64,000 bases of DNA from Riptortus pedestris. Its lineage: Eukaryota > Arthropoda > Insecta > Hemiptera > Alydidae. Within the stretch, counting starts at the first letter, position 1, and each line of letters starts with the position of its first letter. Positions 25,085 to 37,920 of this stretch are shown piece by piece. Under the pieces are notes generated by a model. It saw nothing but the letters and a program-made list of their open reading frames with translations, was not told the DNA's origin and did no database searches. The translations under genes were made by a program, and so were the position numbers. Location: positions 209,811,001 through 209,875,000 of the forward strand of contig CM032228.1 in NCBI GenBank assembly GCA_019009955.1, in the 5' to 3' direction.

Positions 25085-25234
25085 ATTTTAGCCACTTGAG
25101 GGTAATGTGCTATTGAGTTCATACTCATGCAGCGATTTTTAAAATATCTCCACAAATATCCATCGATCCTACCTAGAAGATGACGAAAATGAGGCCCGTT
25201 CAAAATTTGTTTGAATGAGGCTCATTCAAAATTT
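25085..25234 (+). mobile_element. family A element, 5' part, interrupted
   Basis: A diverged 5' domain: GCTATTGAGTTCATACTCAT, ATCCATCGATCCTACC and GATGACGAAAATGAGGCC. It breaks off after CGTTCAAAATTTGT, where family B begins. The matching 3' part resumes at 26433. Confidence 0.75.
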
Positions 25235-26432
25235 TCCCTGGCTTCGCCCGGGAATTCATTTGAGGCTGAATGGTGATGGTATTTTTTGGCAAGGCTATAC
25301 TTTGCACAATATTTTGACATTTACCCGTCCCAGTGTTTAGGGTTTATACCCGTCGTTTCTGTGGATTTGTTAATAATAAAATTAACTTTTTATGTAAGAC
25401 TTCAATGTCCTCCATATTGGCATACTTACCGTCTCCTGTGCATTATGGATAAATTTGAGTTATTAAGGGCAAAATATTAACATAGATTTGAATTAATTGT
25501 TTCAGGTGAGGTACCTGGAAGTTCATATTGAAAAGAGTTGCTGAGCATATCAATATTTCTACGCAAATTAATTGCTTCATACATTGTTCCCGAAAAAATC
25601 TATAAAACAAAAGTTACTCTAAATAACAAACTAAACAACTTTTGTTATGTGCACGTTTGTCGAAGAACAAATAGGCAATGAAATATCGTGAATTTTTATT
25701 TCAGGCCTCCCTTATCCCACTTCCGTTCGAACCTAAAAATTTTAATATAGCTAATAATCATGGTAGAATTAATGCTAATTGACTTGCCGAGTCTTTTTAA
25801 GTTCGTTTCAATCGTTAGTGCCCAATAAAATAGTTGGCTCCCGCTTTAGTTTATATCTCGTTATACATTGTTATAAGACAATAGTGTATATTACAAAAGT
25901 TACTTCAAATAAAAACAAATAAATTACTTTTGTCATGTGCATGTTTGCAGAAAAACGAATAGAAAACGAAATACCGCTATTTTTAAATTCAGGCCTACCC
26001 TACAACCCCACTCCTGACCGTCCCTAGAAATGTTTGGTATGGCTTATTATAATGAAGGCTTTATGCTAATGCACATACCAAGTTTTATTTAGTTCGGTTG
26101 TGTCTTTTATGCCAAATAAAAATTGTTCACTTCCGCTATAGGTTTTTGCGTATACTCGTTATAATTCGGAATACGATAAAAGTGTATATAACAAAAGTTA
26201 CGCTAAATTACAAACTAAACAACTTTTGTTATGTTTATTTTTTGCCGAAAAAACCAAAAGGAAAAGAAATATCGCCATTTTTAATTTCAGGCATCCCGTA
26301 TAACCACTCGTGTTCATCTTAGAGAATATTATATAGCCTAAAGTCTAAGTTGGACTAGTAGTAATTCACATACTAAGTTTCATAAAATTTGGTTCAGCCG
26401 TTTATGCGTGAAAAGGTAACAAACAAACATAC
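25235..26432 (-). mobile_element. family B Helentron-like element nested in family A
   Basis: Its 3' hairpin, on the minus strand, is at 25236-25252 (CCCTGGCTTCGCCCGGG on the plus strand). The inside holds about three tandem units of roughly 290 bp. Their markers recur near 25717, 26008 and 26302. Each unit has an inverted pair ATAACAAAAGTT / AACTTTTGTTAT. The far end stops at GGTAACAAACAAACATAC, so the outermost ~120 bp seen in other copies is missing. Non-coding. Confidence 0.72.
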
Positions 26433-27261
26433 ACTCTAGCGGTCGCAATTGTTGTTTAATCGTTACAACCTACATTTAAACATTCTATGTTAAACTAAAA
26501 ATCTAGTTCGTTAACAGATGAAATCAAACAATTAGGAGGGGGTGAGCTCAGTCGGGGATATTTCTAAATTTCTATCTCTTTTATTTTAAGTTGAATTGAA
26601 AAATTGTATAGAACCAATATTATTGAAAATTAAATGTACAATAAACATTTATACACTTATTCTCTGTCTTGAATATTAACCGTGATATTTGCATTTTTTA
26701 GTTTTCAGCATTCAGTAAACCCCCACTCCTACTCATCTCACATAAACAATAATCTATTATATACTAAACCACTTTATTCGAAACTTAAATACCAAATGTT
26801 GTTTTCAAGAAACCTTTAAATACTACGAGATAAATATGTTCTGTTGACCGATACCCCGCCCCTCGTCTTTATTTCTTGGATTACTATAATTTAAGGAGTT
26901 ATTGCGGTACAAATTATTTCGATTTATTATGAATTACAGTACTACATATAGTAAATAGTTTTCAATAAAATTAATATGTTATATTCAGATATATTTCAGT
27001 AATTGTTTTTCTTTCCGGTGATATTTCTATTTATCAGTTCAGCTCTGAGAGGTTGGTTCGACTGTTCGTTTATAATTCAGAGCCTTTTCGTTGGGAGGTT
27101 ATTAAAATTGACTGAAAGATTTGCCATTGGTTTTTGTTTCACTAAAATTCACGGTCGTGTTAAGTGTTAGCAGTATTTCTATTAGCAGTAGGATTTATCT
27201 ATTGTAAAAATTCACGTAGGAAATCTGCTTATTTTCCGCAATCCCTGCCTGACGGACGTTT
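26433..27261 (+). mobile_element. family A element, 3' part after the nested insertion
   Basis: Resumes with CTCTAGCGGTCGCAATTG, then GTTCGTTAACAGATGAAATC and ACTCCTACTCATCTCA. Extra sequence around 26820-27170 precedes the 3' end at 27215-27258 (GGAAATCTGCTTA, then a diverged GCAATCCCTGCCTGACGG hairpin). Confidence 0.7.
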
Positions 27262-27329
27262 ATCATATAAGCCTTTGTAATTTTTTTACAACTTCACCCG
27301 GCCCCTTCTCATCCACAAAGATACTATAG

Positions 27330-27790
27330 CCGACATCTGTCCAAATTTTGTACATTATACTATCTAGTGCCCCTGACGTCACCAAATATTTATATCCCTC
27401 ACATTCAAATATACTGGAGTTCAAGAGAGATTAGTTTTAAAGATGTTAAAAATTTAAAATCGCAATTAGCTCCGTTATTATGCACCCGAAAGAAGTATGA
27501 TATTAACCAATCTTTTTAATACACTAATATCCCAAACTCATTATTATCGGAGTACTATGCATTGCGTATTATGTATATTAACTTGAATTATAGCATTTTT
27601 AGCCTTTAGCAAAATCCCAGGCTATACTTCTATTTTTCACTTTAGACTTGTATAATCCCATTGAACCTCGTATCCAGAATAATATCAAGCATTTTTGCGA
27701 TAAGGGATAAACGAATGACGTCTACAGTGTGTCTTTCCAGCAGGAGAGAAATCTGGTTAGCCTAAGCAACCCCTCTTTACCAGACTTCCT
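27330..27790 (+). mobile_element. family A fragment, strongly diverged
   Basis: Scattered matches in order: TTAGCTCCGTTATTATGCA, AACCAATCTTTTTAATACA, AGCCTTTAGCAAAATCCC, and AGAGAAATCTGGTTAGCCTA near the end. Confidence 0.4.
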
Positions 27791-28565
27791 ATATTACTTG
27801 AACACTTAACATACTTTAAATGTATGATATTCATTTTCATAAACAATTATACGGCGAGCAGCCCCAACAAAGAAAATTCAGCATGCCCTCGGGAGTACAC
27901 AATTTTTCCAATTAACCGGATAATATAAACCGAAATAGATTTATATACTGGGTCTTTAGAGGGTAGATATTGAATTAATAACACCATTTCTTGCCATGAA
28001 ATGTATTTAAATCATAATCCTTTCAGATAACTTGCTCCATCATCGGTACGTCTAAAGTTGTGTTGACTTTTCGCCTTCATTTAATATTATTTACTTCCAG
28101 CATACCTAAAAAAGGTCGAAACTATTCACTGATAATGTGGTGAGTTAACTGGATTTGTGCTAACAGACAGAACGAGTTAGTAATTCAGCCAGTAAAAATA
28201 AGCTTCGGTATATTCCAGGAATACTTTTATTTAATAATCATTTTCAATTTACTGTTCCATCGCGCCAAATATTAAAAAAAAATCAATTTTTCCTCGAAAA
28301 TTGGCTACGTAGAGGAGGAAATTCCTCAGTTTTATTTTATTTCTAATATAAGATTGCAAAAGAGAGTGATAATGCTCTTTAGTGGTAAATAAAAAGCCGA
28401 GCATATTTTTCTTCTTCACTTTCTATGTTGACTGATATTCTTTCTATTTAATATGTAATTTAAAGAAAATTAAGTATATATTACAACCAACATTTATTTT
28501 TTTATCGTACCTTGATAGGTGCAATAGCTGTCGCATTTTTTCAATTTTATTTATGAGTTGTCTTT
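27791..28565. other. no gene recognised
   Basis: AT-rich sequence, no supportable feature. Confidence 0.5.
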
Positions 28566-28700
28566 TTAGCAGATTTCCCTTAAGGGAAATCAGCTATTGA
28601 GGTCGTACTCATGACGCGATTTTCGAAAAATTTCTTCAAATGTCCATTGATCCTACCCAGGAGATGACGAAAATGAGGTCCGTTCAAAACTATATATAGA

Positions 28701-28794
<94 letters not shown>

Positions 28795-29474
28795 TGTTTG
28801 TTAACACTCTAGCGGTTGCATGTTTTGTTTAATCGTATAACCAAACTCGGTATTTAATCGTTTTATGTAAAAAGGAAGATCAAGTTTGTCAACGGCTGAA
28901 ATCGGACCATTGGGAGGGGGGGTTTTAGAGGGGGGTTTTCAAAAATTCGAAATATCTCCGTTATTATGCATCGGATCGAAAAATTGTATAGAACCAATCT
29001 TATTGCAAATTAAATTTACTATAAATATTGTTATATACATTTATTCTCTATCTTGAATATTAACCGAGATATTTGCACTTTTATGAAGGCTGTGGTCGGG
29101 TATTGTTCGGATTAATTCGGCCATTTTCGTAATTTCTCGGGTCAGGTGGAAGCTTCTTCTAACTTTACCTGTCGTTTCGAACTTTACCTTACCTTCGTTA
29201 CTTTGTGTGATTTATGCAAATACGGTCTGTTCATCCGCTGCCCCCCCTTCTTTACTTCTTGTACTACTAAAATTTGATTTATTAAAATATAAATTATTTT
29301 TACAAGTCAGAAGCCGTTTCAGTTGGGAATTTATTAAAATTAACTGAAAGATTTCTTATTACCGTTTACATTTACTCATGGTGGGCTTGTATTACCAGTA
29401 TGCAGATTTCTCTATTGTAAAACTTCAAATGGGAAATCTGCTTAGATTACGCAGCCCCTGCGTGACGGACTTTT
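28566..29474 (+). mobile_element. family A element, long copy
   Basis: Complete 5' end (AGCAGATTTCCCTTAAGGGA, 28568 onward) and the best preserved 5' domain. The compound core (CT)n(TA)n is at 28703-28790. The 3' half has ATCGGACCATTGGGAGG and ATTATGCATCGGATCGA. About 300 bp of extra sequence lies at 29085-29400. The 3' end is GGGAAATCTGCTTAG plus the ACGCAGCCCCTGCGT hairpin at 29450-29464. Confidence 0.85.
28703..28790. repeat. compound (CT)n(TA)n microsatellite
   Basis: CT tract followed by TA tract in the core of a family A copy. Confidence 0.95.
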
Positions 29475-30142
29475 TTAATGTTGTTATCGATAAGAGTATT
29501 AAATAAATGTGTTAGTATTAAATAAAAATATAAAAACTAGTCCATGCAGGCAGAGCCCTCATCCATATTAGAGTAGGTATGGCAGTAGCTCGTAACTTTA
29601 GAGTTGTAGCTTCTTTTCTTGTTAATACTTAAGTGCGGCAGCGACTTTGTGCCTAGTGACTCGTAACTTTGTTGGGGTTGAACTTAACTCGCGGGCAGTG
29701 ACCTTTCTTCTGCTCCCCCTTCCAGAACAAACCGCTCCCCCAGGAACGTCTGTATTCCAGACCTAGGAGTTGGATGAAACGCCTAATAAGTAATGAACCC
29801 TCCTGGAGTCTCTGGAAACTCCGGAGGAGGCGTGCACTTACTCTTCCATTCTCATGGCTGACCTCTATCCCGGAGTAATCCCAGTAAGTGCTCCCACATC
29901 AGATTAAATATTCCCTATGCCCATACAAATTACGGCCTAGCTATAGAGGAATAAGAGGTCATTTAAATTGACAAATCGCTATGTGTGGCCAACAAATTTC
30001 ACGTTCTCACTAAAAGCGAAATATTGTTTTATTCATTTATGTTTCACTTTATTATTCCCAGAATCCCGATCATAGCTTAGCGAAGCTGCATTATTTCTTC
30101 TAGAAAAGCTGCGAGGAAGTGGAGCAAATTAATCTGGAAGTG
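29475..30142. other. no gene recognised; GC-richer patch 29560-29910
   Basis: The patch is less AT-rich than its surroundings and contains a near-palindrome CTGGAGTCTCTGGAAACTCC. No frame or motif identifies it. It could be an old retroposon or regulatory DNA. Confidence 0.4.
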
Positions 30143-30662
30143 CACAGTAGGCCTGTTTTCCTCTACAACACGTTTTATTATGACAGAGTGCACATTCAGA
30201 GCATCAGCTCCATGTTCAGTGTCTGTTGACAGAAACAAAACCTATGGAAATCATCTAACCAACACTATTTAAATTAACAATCAACCATAGAAAGAAAACA
30301 CAATTAAAATATAAGGTAACGGTCACAGAAGAAACGGAAGGAAGTCTAGTATAATTTGCTAGCCAACATTTTAAAAAAATAATTAAACAAATTTAAAAAA
30401 AAACTGCTAAAAACCAATTAATAAGATTAATTAACTTACTCAATAAGAGTATTTAAAAGTATAAACTGATAGCATAAACAACTAAAAACTAACAATTATA
30501 TCTAGGGCGTAATTATTAAAAACAAGCAACAAACGTTTACCAAAGGAAAGTGTCCCTGAAAGCAATAACAAAAAGCCAAAACGAAAGAATCGATCTAGAG
30601 GAATGGAGAGTAGATACCTTTTTTTAGAAGAGCTCATTGTAGAGGAAAACAGGCCTACAGTG
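30143..30662. mobile_element. MITE-like element with 26-bp terminal inverted repeats
   Basis: Left end 30143-30168 begins CACAGTAGGCCTGTTTTCC. Right end 30637-30662 is its inverse apart from one base (A/T at position 4). The inner 22 bp are a perfect inverted match. The right end abuts TA and the left abuts TG, consistent with a mutated TA target duplication as in Tc1/mariner elements. The ~470-bp interior is AT-rich with no coding capacity, so a non-autonomous element is the natural reading. Confidence 0.82.
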
Positions 30663-31354
30663 TACACCCAGGATAATTCGTTCCTCTACCTCCCAGCTTC
30701 CTTAGAAGAAACATAAGAGGTCATCATTTTCTGAACTTCCAAATATTAAATCTTGTCAGCTATGAACGAATTTATTTTTAGTAGAAAAAAAAAGCTTCCT
30801 CAATTGACCCAAAATTATGTGCAAGGACAGTGGATGAAAAGCGACGAATTTCGAACCCTATCGGGTCCCCACTGCTAAGACATTCATAGTATTTAAACTG
30901 CCCTCGCCTTTTTTAAAGAACTATGTACACTGCCGCTCTGCTATTCCAGCAACCATTAATTCCAGTAATGTTATGTTATTTCTTGCTCTTGGATGGTACT
31001 AATGATGTAACATGTTTCAAAAGAAATATATCAATGAATATAACAAATGGAGGAGGGTGGGAGTTACACTACAACGGGTTTAAGTTCAAGAAAACATTTT
31101 TCTTTCACGTACATCTAAATTACCAGAAAATTAAAAAATAACAATTGTATTTAAAATTTTGATATATGCCCTTCTCTGCGCATTTTCTTCACATCTAATC
31201 TCAGAATAAACAATATAACTTTTGATGCACTAATGATCCAAAAATAATGAATCCCATATCGATTGTAAGGCAATGGGCCACAATTTATAAAAACCACCAC
31301 TTTCCTTGACAATATACATGTTTCACATTTTATAATTAATCTCCTCTTTCGTAG
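30663..31354. other. no gene recognised
   Basis: AT-rich sequence. The open frame 30923-31141 (+) has no recognisable signature. Confidence 0.45.
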
Positions 31355-31500
31355 TAAACTCTCTTTCCTAAAATAAACTCAGTCACGTCTGTCATATTTA
31401 AACCCTCCCCCCTTAGCCCCCACTCTCCCTCAATTTCAGCTATTGATGAATATGATTTTAGAGTTGTAAGAAACAGTTAAATATACAGTATTGGTTAAGA
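31355..31500 (-). mobile_element. family A fragment
   Basis: Short minus-strand match to the C-rich segment and its neighbour: TTAAACCCTCCCCCC, CTCAATTTCAGCTATTGATG. Confidence 0.4.
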
Positions 31501-31799
31501 ATACGTTTTCATCTTAAAGTTTTACTCACATACTATAGGACTTTCCATGTATTATCATGGTATGCCGATGTTGTCATCTGTAATTCGTCATTATTTTCGA
31601 ATTAAAATTTAAGTTGGATATACGATAATTAGGGATGCAATTGATAAGTAAAACTCCCGCAAGTAGTTGTTAGAGTTAACTGAAAGGTGAAAATGTAATA
31701 ACACCCTCACTGAACGTTTCATGACCAGCTTACTTGTCAATTCCTGTCTACTTAGCCTTCTTACTACAGAATAAATACAGAATAGACAAGGAGATTTGA

Positions 31800-31852
31800 T
31801 CACTTGTGTGTTACTCCGGCACTTGGGTAATCTGCTTAGTTTACGCAACGGA
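31800..31852 (+). mobile_element. family A 3'-end fragment
   Basis: CACTTGGGTAATCTGCTTAG followed by TTTACGCAACGG matches the 3' inverted 12-mer region, with a broken hairpin. Confidence 0.45.
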
Positions 31853-33484
31853 AATTTCAATTTTAAGATTAATTTACTACAGAAGAGACGTTTACTTAAA
31901 AACCGTGCAAGATGTAGAGTGTTAATATAATGAATATTGCAAAATGGAAGTTTTTATAAATTTTTCCCATAATTTATAGGAAAGGAATGATTATAAGTCA
32001 ATCGTTAAGGAAATAATCATTTTAGAAAAAGATTTATCAAAGAGATTATTTTAATGTTATTAATTAAAATAGCAACCAAAGCTTTTATATCATTTGTATT
32101 TAGATCTGTTACGAAACCAAATTCCAATGATTACATCAGACATGTTTTCTCGGTATTCAGGTACAAATTACACCATGCCCCACGACGTGTTTCTTGTTTA
32201 AATTAACGTTCCCTTAATAAATCCAAATTTGTGGATTAGCTGGATGTAGCAAGAGCTACAGGAAAATTTGGAGAATTCTAGAGATGAGATTACTTCCCAG
32301 AAAGCAGTCTGATCTTATTTCTCATCAGCATCCTAACGAAGAAGGATGAACTCCAAAATGAAATATTGGTTCCAAGAACGCAGAAGTGTTTTATTGAAAA
32401 CAGAGTTTTATCCCCTTCTTCATAATCAGCTGAAAAACGTTTAAAAAAAGACTTTTATAAAAACATAAAAGAGGAGAGGAAAGTTATTCAGATGAAAACA
32501 TTATATAAATTAAATTACTGAAAAATGAGATAATTTAAAAGAAGAGACAGAAAAAAAGTAGATTTCTTTATAAATCATTTATAACCATTCAAATTACCGT
32601 GAAAGATTAATGAGCTCATTATTATTTCGAATCCATGTCTCTTTGAAAGCCATTTATAAGACTAGAAAATCGAAGTCATTTTATTGACATCGCGACATCT
32701 ATTGGTATTACTATTGACACATTGAACTTAGTATAATGTTATGCAATAATGACTCCAGCAATAGAATAAATGTTTATTAAGCACTAAATTTCCTAATCAT
32801 CTCCTGCATTATTAATATCTAGGTGATGAGAAACAAAATTGTATTATGAGAGACAGTGTATAAACGTTGTAATATTTACACAGTACAGTTTAATAATTTA
32901 ATTAAACATAACTGTTGTAATATCTAATGAGTATATCAATAAATAATTTTTAATTAAGCGTACATTAATCTTCTTCCCTCAAAAAAAGAATACAAGCACT
33001 ATAATGGAATCTAGAATTTACAGCATAAGATAAAACTCACACAAAAGTTCGTACAAACCCATGGATACCTATAATAAATAAACCTTAGAAATTCTTCATT
33101 TAGGAAGCGGTTGAAGACTGTGCCATTTCATTTTTCATAAAATAAAAAAAAATGTGGGCCAATGATTATTTCCTTGAAGATATCGCACAAAACATTAACT
33201 TTAAAGCGATGCTGCCGGTCAACATAACGGACTCAATGCGGATTTCTTTCAGATCAATAACGGAACTTAGGACAATTCACTTTCCCAGTACTATAGAAGG
33301 CATTTTAATCCGTCTGCAAGACATTGCGGAAGAACTGAGGATCTTCTCCCAGTCTTTTTTTAGGCGCAGGGCAGAATCTAGAGGCAAAATCAGTAGTAGG
33401 AGTGTTTTGTGGAAGGATATGCGGTAAGCTTTCAGCTTGTGATCCTTGATGATGCGAAATACCGGGGACCACTTTCTCGATCAA

Positions 33485-33522
<38 letters not shown>

Positions 33523-34099
33523 CATCCCCTTGTAGGACATTTTAATGGTATAAGGAAAAAAAACAGACTTTGCCTGGAGTGGCAGCATCCGCGCCTTCAA
33601 TGAAGGATATACGCAACCTGCAAGACTGTAGTGTGTACGTGTACTCTTAATGCAGTATACCAACTTGCCTATTGGAGGTTTGATCGTGGCACTTCACAAA
33701 TAAATAAGAAACTTCCTTACTTTTCTGAAATGAATAAGGAAAGCACTCTTCAACTCTTCGTGATTCATTCCGCTAATAATAGAATTTTATTTTATTCTTA
33801 TAAAGAATTTGACAATTTTTTTGTGTGTGATATTGTTAAATTTAACATAACTACATTACTTTTTGTGAATTGTTAATGTCGATAGTATAATGGAAAACTA
33901 ATTGAAAATTTCAGCGAATGATCAAAACCATTTGCATTATGACGGTATGCATTTCCCGTCCCTGATAGGCAACTCTATGGGTGATAAGATTTCTGAAACA
34001 TCAACGCTTGCACAAATAAATTATTTTTTTCTTAAAAAGAAATACTCATTCACTTGCTAAACCCAACATGGTAGAATAAAAATTTACATCTTAAATAGT
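31853..34099. other. no gene recognised
   Basis: AT-rich stretch of over 2 kb. The frame 33152-33427 (+, 91 codons, starting MWANDYFLEDIAQ) is not low-complexity and could be an exon or transposon remnant. It has no motif I recognise and no flanking gene structure. A (TA)n tract at 33487-33521 follows. Confidence 0.45.
33487..33521. repeat. (TA)n microsatellite
   Basis: Pure TA repeat. Confidence 0.93.
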
Positions 34100-34575
34100 A
34101 TCGGAGGAAGGGGGGGGGAGTTATATGTAGGGAAAAATCGAGGTTTCGAAGTTGAGTGATGATGATATCAACAAATATTTTGTGATCATGGATCGAAAAC
34201 GTTTATTTTAACTACACCATACTCGATATTTAACCGTTTCTTTCACACTTAGATCACATATGCTAATAACTGAAATAGGACATGGAATAGTGTTGAATGG
34301 AATGGTGGAAATTCGAAATGTATCTTATCTCCGTTATTATGAATTGGGTAGAAAAATATTGTGGAACGAATCTTGTTGATCTGAGATGCTCTGAAATGTT
34401 TGCTCTATACTTTTGTTAATAATTCAAATATTTGTCAGTTACTCGTACTTTCTTCTTTTCCGCCTTAATCAATCCCCTCCCTATTGGGCATCTTAAAAAT
34501 AGAGAATATATGGTGGAGATGAGATCATTAGTGTGTCATACCAGCGTACTTGGGAAATCTTCTTAGTTTACGGAC
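34100..34575 (+). mobile_element. family A element, 3' half, diverged
   Basis: G-run at 34109-34119, ACTACACCATACTCGATATT, ATCTCCGTTATTATGA, GTGTGTCATACCAGCG and the terminal GGGAAATCTTCTTAGTTTAC. Confidence 0.6.
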
Positions 34576-35192
34576 TTGTCTCAATTCATTTAGTGATAAT
34601 CAAAGCGGTAAATCATCATGTCCTAATGTCATAAATAAACACAAAATAGGTTAAATAAACACATAATGTCATGTTTTTTTCGTTATGGATAGATTGTTGA
34701 ATTTTCCGTTGGAGGCAAAGAACTATGAGGCTGAGCTGCGCCAAATCAAGTGCAATGACATCCAAGAACGATTACAAGGATGGGGTGGTGGAGAGACATT
34801 TGTCAGATGGAGACTCCGTAGGAAGTTGACCAGGGATATGGGGGTTAGTGACGGTCAGGTGAGCCGAAATAAGGACGTACGTTTTCCTGTTTCAATCAGC
34901 CTTATCTGGGCTCTGTGTCTCAGAAGATTGGCAGTAACCTCAGGAAACTCGGAATGGTGACACCTTTCAAAAGCAGACCCTAAATATAGCCGAATCCCTA
35001 TACATAAAACTGGATAGGTTGGTGAAAGGAGGCCTCAATATCAATAAGACAGGAGAGGGCACCAGGTTGATGCATGTCTCAGGTGCCTCTCTCCGGTCCC
35101 CAGGCCTCAGGAACGGGGTATCCTTGGCTCCAGAAACACCCTTGTGAATAGCTAACTCATTGTTTCGCTTCTATATTTTCCTCGTTATACGT
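34576..35192 (+). other. possible retroelement debris (Penelope-like tail?), unassigned
   Basis: Less AT-rich than its flanks. A 91-codon frame at 34685-34960 starts MDRLLNFPLEAKNYE. A second frame around 34970-35090 reads LNIAESLYIKLDRLVKG and then LNINKTGEGTRL. This faintly resembles the 'ESLYIK...LN' end of GIY-YIG domains in Penelope-like retroelements. The frames are not joined and no catalytic residues are visible. The assignment is a guess. Confidence 0.25.
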
Positions 35193-35896
35193 TTTAGCTG
35201 ATTTCCCTTTAAGCTGTACTCATGATACGATTTTTCAAAAAAAGTTAAGATTGGACTGGGGGAAGGGAGAGGGTTGTAGGGGAGGATTTCGGGGGGGGGG
35301 ATCTTCTTTATTATAAGTCGGATCGAAATATTGTATAGAACTAATCTTATTGCAAATTTAATTGCCAATAAATCTTTTCATATACTTATTTTCTCTATCA
35401 TGATTAACAGAGATAATTGAATTTTTTAGAGTTCAGCTTTCAGTAAACTCCCACTCCTACTCATGCCATATTAAGAATAAACTGTTATATCATGAACCTC
35501 TTTATTCTAAGCTTAAATACCAAATATTTTTTTGGCCAATTCGGTGTGTCGTGAGGACGTTACCAATTAATATTTAACGTTCTAGTTGTGATCTATGTGT
35601 TAACTAAACCATACTCGATATTTAACTGTTGCAGTGATCACTAAAGATCATATTTGTGGTAGAAAATTCAAAATAATTTTGTTACTGTGAGTCATAGAAC
35701 GTTATAAGGCCAAGTATTGAGCGAATTATTCTTACTATCTTATTTTCAGCCATCAGTAACCCGATTCCCCACCACCCCTTTCACTCATCTGATTTTTACA
35801 TAGAAATAGGGAATATGTTGTAAAGTGATATCAAAAGTGTGTTATAGCAGCACGTGGGTAACCTGCTTACTTTACGTACCACCTGATTGGCGTAAC
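35193..35896 (+). mobile_element. family A element, diverged, plus orientation
   Basis: GCTGATTTCCCTTTAAG start, a shortened 5' domain without a microsatellite, the G-rich segment at 35257-35300 and ATTATAAGTCGGATCGAAA. Extra sequence follows. It ends with ACGTGGGTAACCTGCTTACT at about 35852-35871. Confidence 0.65.
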
Positions 35897-36959
35897 TTCA
35901 TATGTACTGTTCCCTGGAGCTCCCCCCTGGGGTTATTCCTTCACTTGTGCTTTTTAGATTTTAATTTGGCTATTTGGGTTTTTTTACTATTTATTCAATT
36001 TTTATCTGTAAATATTAATTTGTTATTATCTATTTAAATTTTATACATATACCACCAGTAAGCATTTTATTTTTTATTTAACCGACAAAAATATTTATTC
36101 AAATATTATCTGTAAATATTTACTGGGGTACTAATTTGTATTTTTTCTTAAATTTTAATGGTCTAATTCTAATACTAGTCTTTCAATGTACACATATATT
36201 TTTTTATTTTAATTTAATGACAGCTTATATGAAGCGTATGCTACCTTTGTTTTCTTACTTGAGACACCAAATTAATTCACCATTCAGCACTTCAAAAATG
36301 GACAAAATTGGTTCTTGAATTAGACTGACCCCAAATTAAAATGTGCATACATTGCTAATCATCTACATTGAATAACTTTATTTCAATAAAATGAGTTACT
36401 AATTCAATACCAATACTCGTTTAATAGCTCAGGAATAGATTTTATAATCTATGCAGAAGCACGCCTCGCGCAAACTAAATATAATTACCACTCGTTCAAG
36501 TTTTTGTATTAGCCTATTATATTTCTTTATTTAATCAAAACATATATACTTTATCTAAAGTATGCTGACACAGTTTGACTAAATTGCATAACAAGTGTGT
36601 CATAAATATTCTACCTAAAAATTTAATAAATACATATCAAGCAGAATAGTGTAAATGTCTCTTGATTGCATATGCTAAATACTAAACGTTTAACAAGCTA
36701 TTCCTTCTCGTTTCCAAGCATTTTACCATTTGACCCGAACCAAAGCAAATAGGGCGGTTTAATTGGATCCCAACTAGTTCTTAGAATTGCCATTAATTAC
36801 CTATCGAACCTCGCCCTTGTAAGCCAGCCTGGTAAAATGTTATCCACTCTGGCTTTAAACAGAATGCTAATCATGCAAAAACAAACAATTCTATTTCTAT
36901 GAGTTTCTACATCTGCTACGTTCTTATGTGTGTGCATAACAAATTGGTTCTACGCCCAG
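35897..36959. other. no gene recognised
   Basis: Very AT-rich. Small frames at 35825-36037 and 36136-36318 are hydrophobic low-complexity translations of T-rich DNA, so not called. Confidence 0.5.
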
Positions 36960-37345
36960 AAGCTGTGCAAGCTAAGTTCATTTCTCACATAACACGCTAC
37001 TGATCTCCTTTCACCATCGATCCTCTATTTCAACAATAGTAAGGAACTATGTAAACAGAAATAATATGCAAATATAAGATGTGTAAGAGATAATTAGTGG
37101 TTCAACTACTCATATAGAAAATTGTATTGGAAGAAAGGGAGGCTTAGGGAATGCTGAAACAAAAACGAAAAACAGTACAAATAATTCGGTTAATATGCCA
37201 GGTGGAGAAAACATGTAAAAATAATATGTGTAAAAAATGGAATATACAACAGTAATATAAAATAAGTGGAATATAAAATTTTTCTATCCAACTCATAACA
37301 ATGGAGGTATTACTAATTTTATATTTCATGTCTCTTCTAAATTCG
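36960..37345 (-). mobile_element. family A fragment, strongly diverged
   Basis: Minus-strand matches in order: GCTAAGTTCATTTCTCACAT, a GATCCTCTATTTCAACA-type stretch, AATGCTGAAACAAAAACG, ATCCAACTCATAACAATGG. Confidence 0.35.
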
Positions 37346-37454
37346 CCGGAGTTTAGAAGAAGAGGACCGCCTCTTCCTGGCTGGATCTAAGAAATCTTTT
37401 ATTATGGATGTAACAGTTATATATCGAGTAAGGTACCAAATAAAATATGCGTAG

Positions 37455-37881
37455 TCTAGAACGAAAAGTATTATAGGATGATGTCATCTAACAAATTTGC
37501 ATGTACTTACCTAACACATTAAAACATTGTTTGATATTTTAGCTTGGAATAATATTTGTCATGATATACTGGCACATTGTTAAGATGAGATGAGTAGTCG
37601 TGGAGGCTCATTGAGGGACAAAAAACTTCATAAAAGTAACTCACTAAATAACCGAGATACGAGAAAAACGTTTAAAACAACAACATCAGAAAATTAAATA
37701 AGAAAGAAGATTGTTTATAAAATATTTCGAGCCCACTCGTAACAATGGAGGCTCTTCGAAATTTTTTTTCCGCCTTCCACCCCTTCTATTAGCCCGATTT
37801 GAACCACTAAAGAACGTTCATATTTAGTTTTCATGAAACGCTTAAATATTAAGTCTGGTAAAAATAAGAAGTAACAAACAA

Positions 37882-37920
<39 letters not shown>

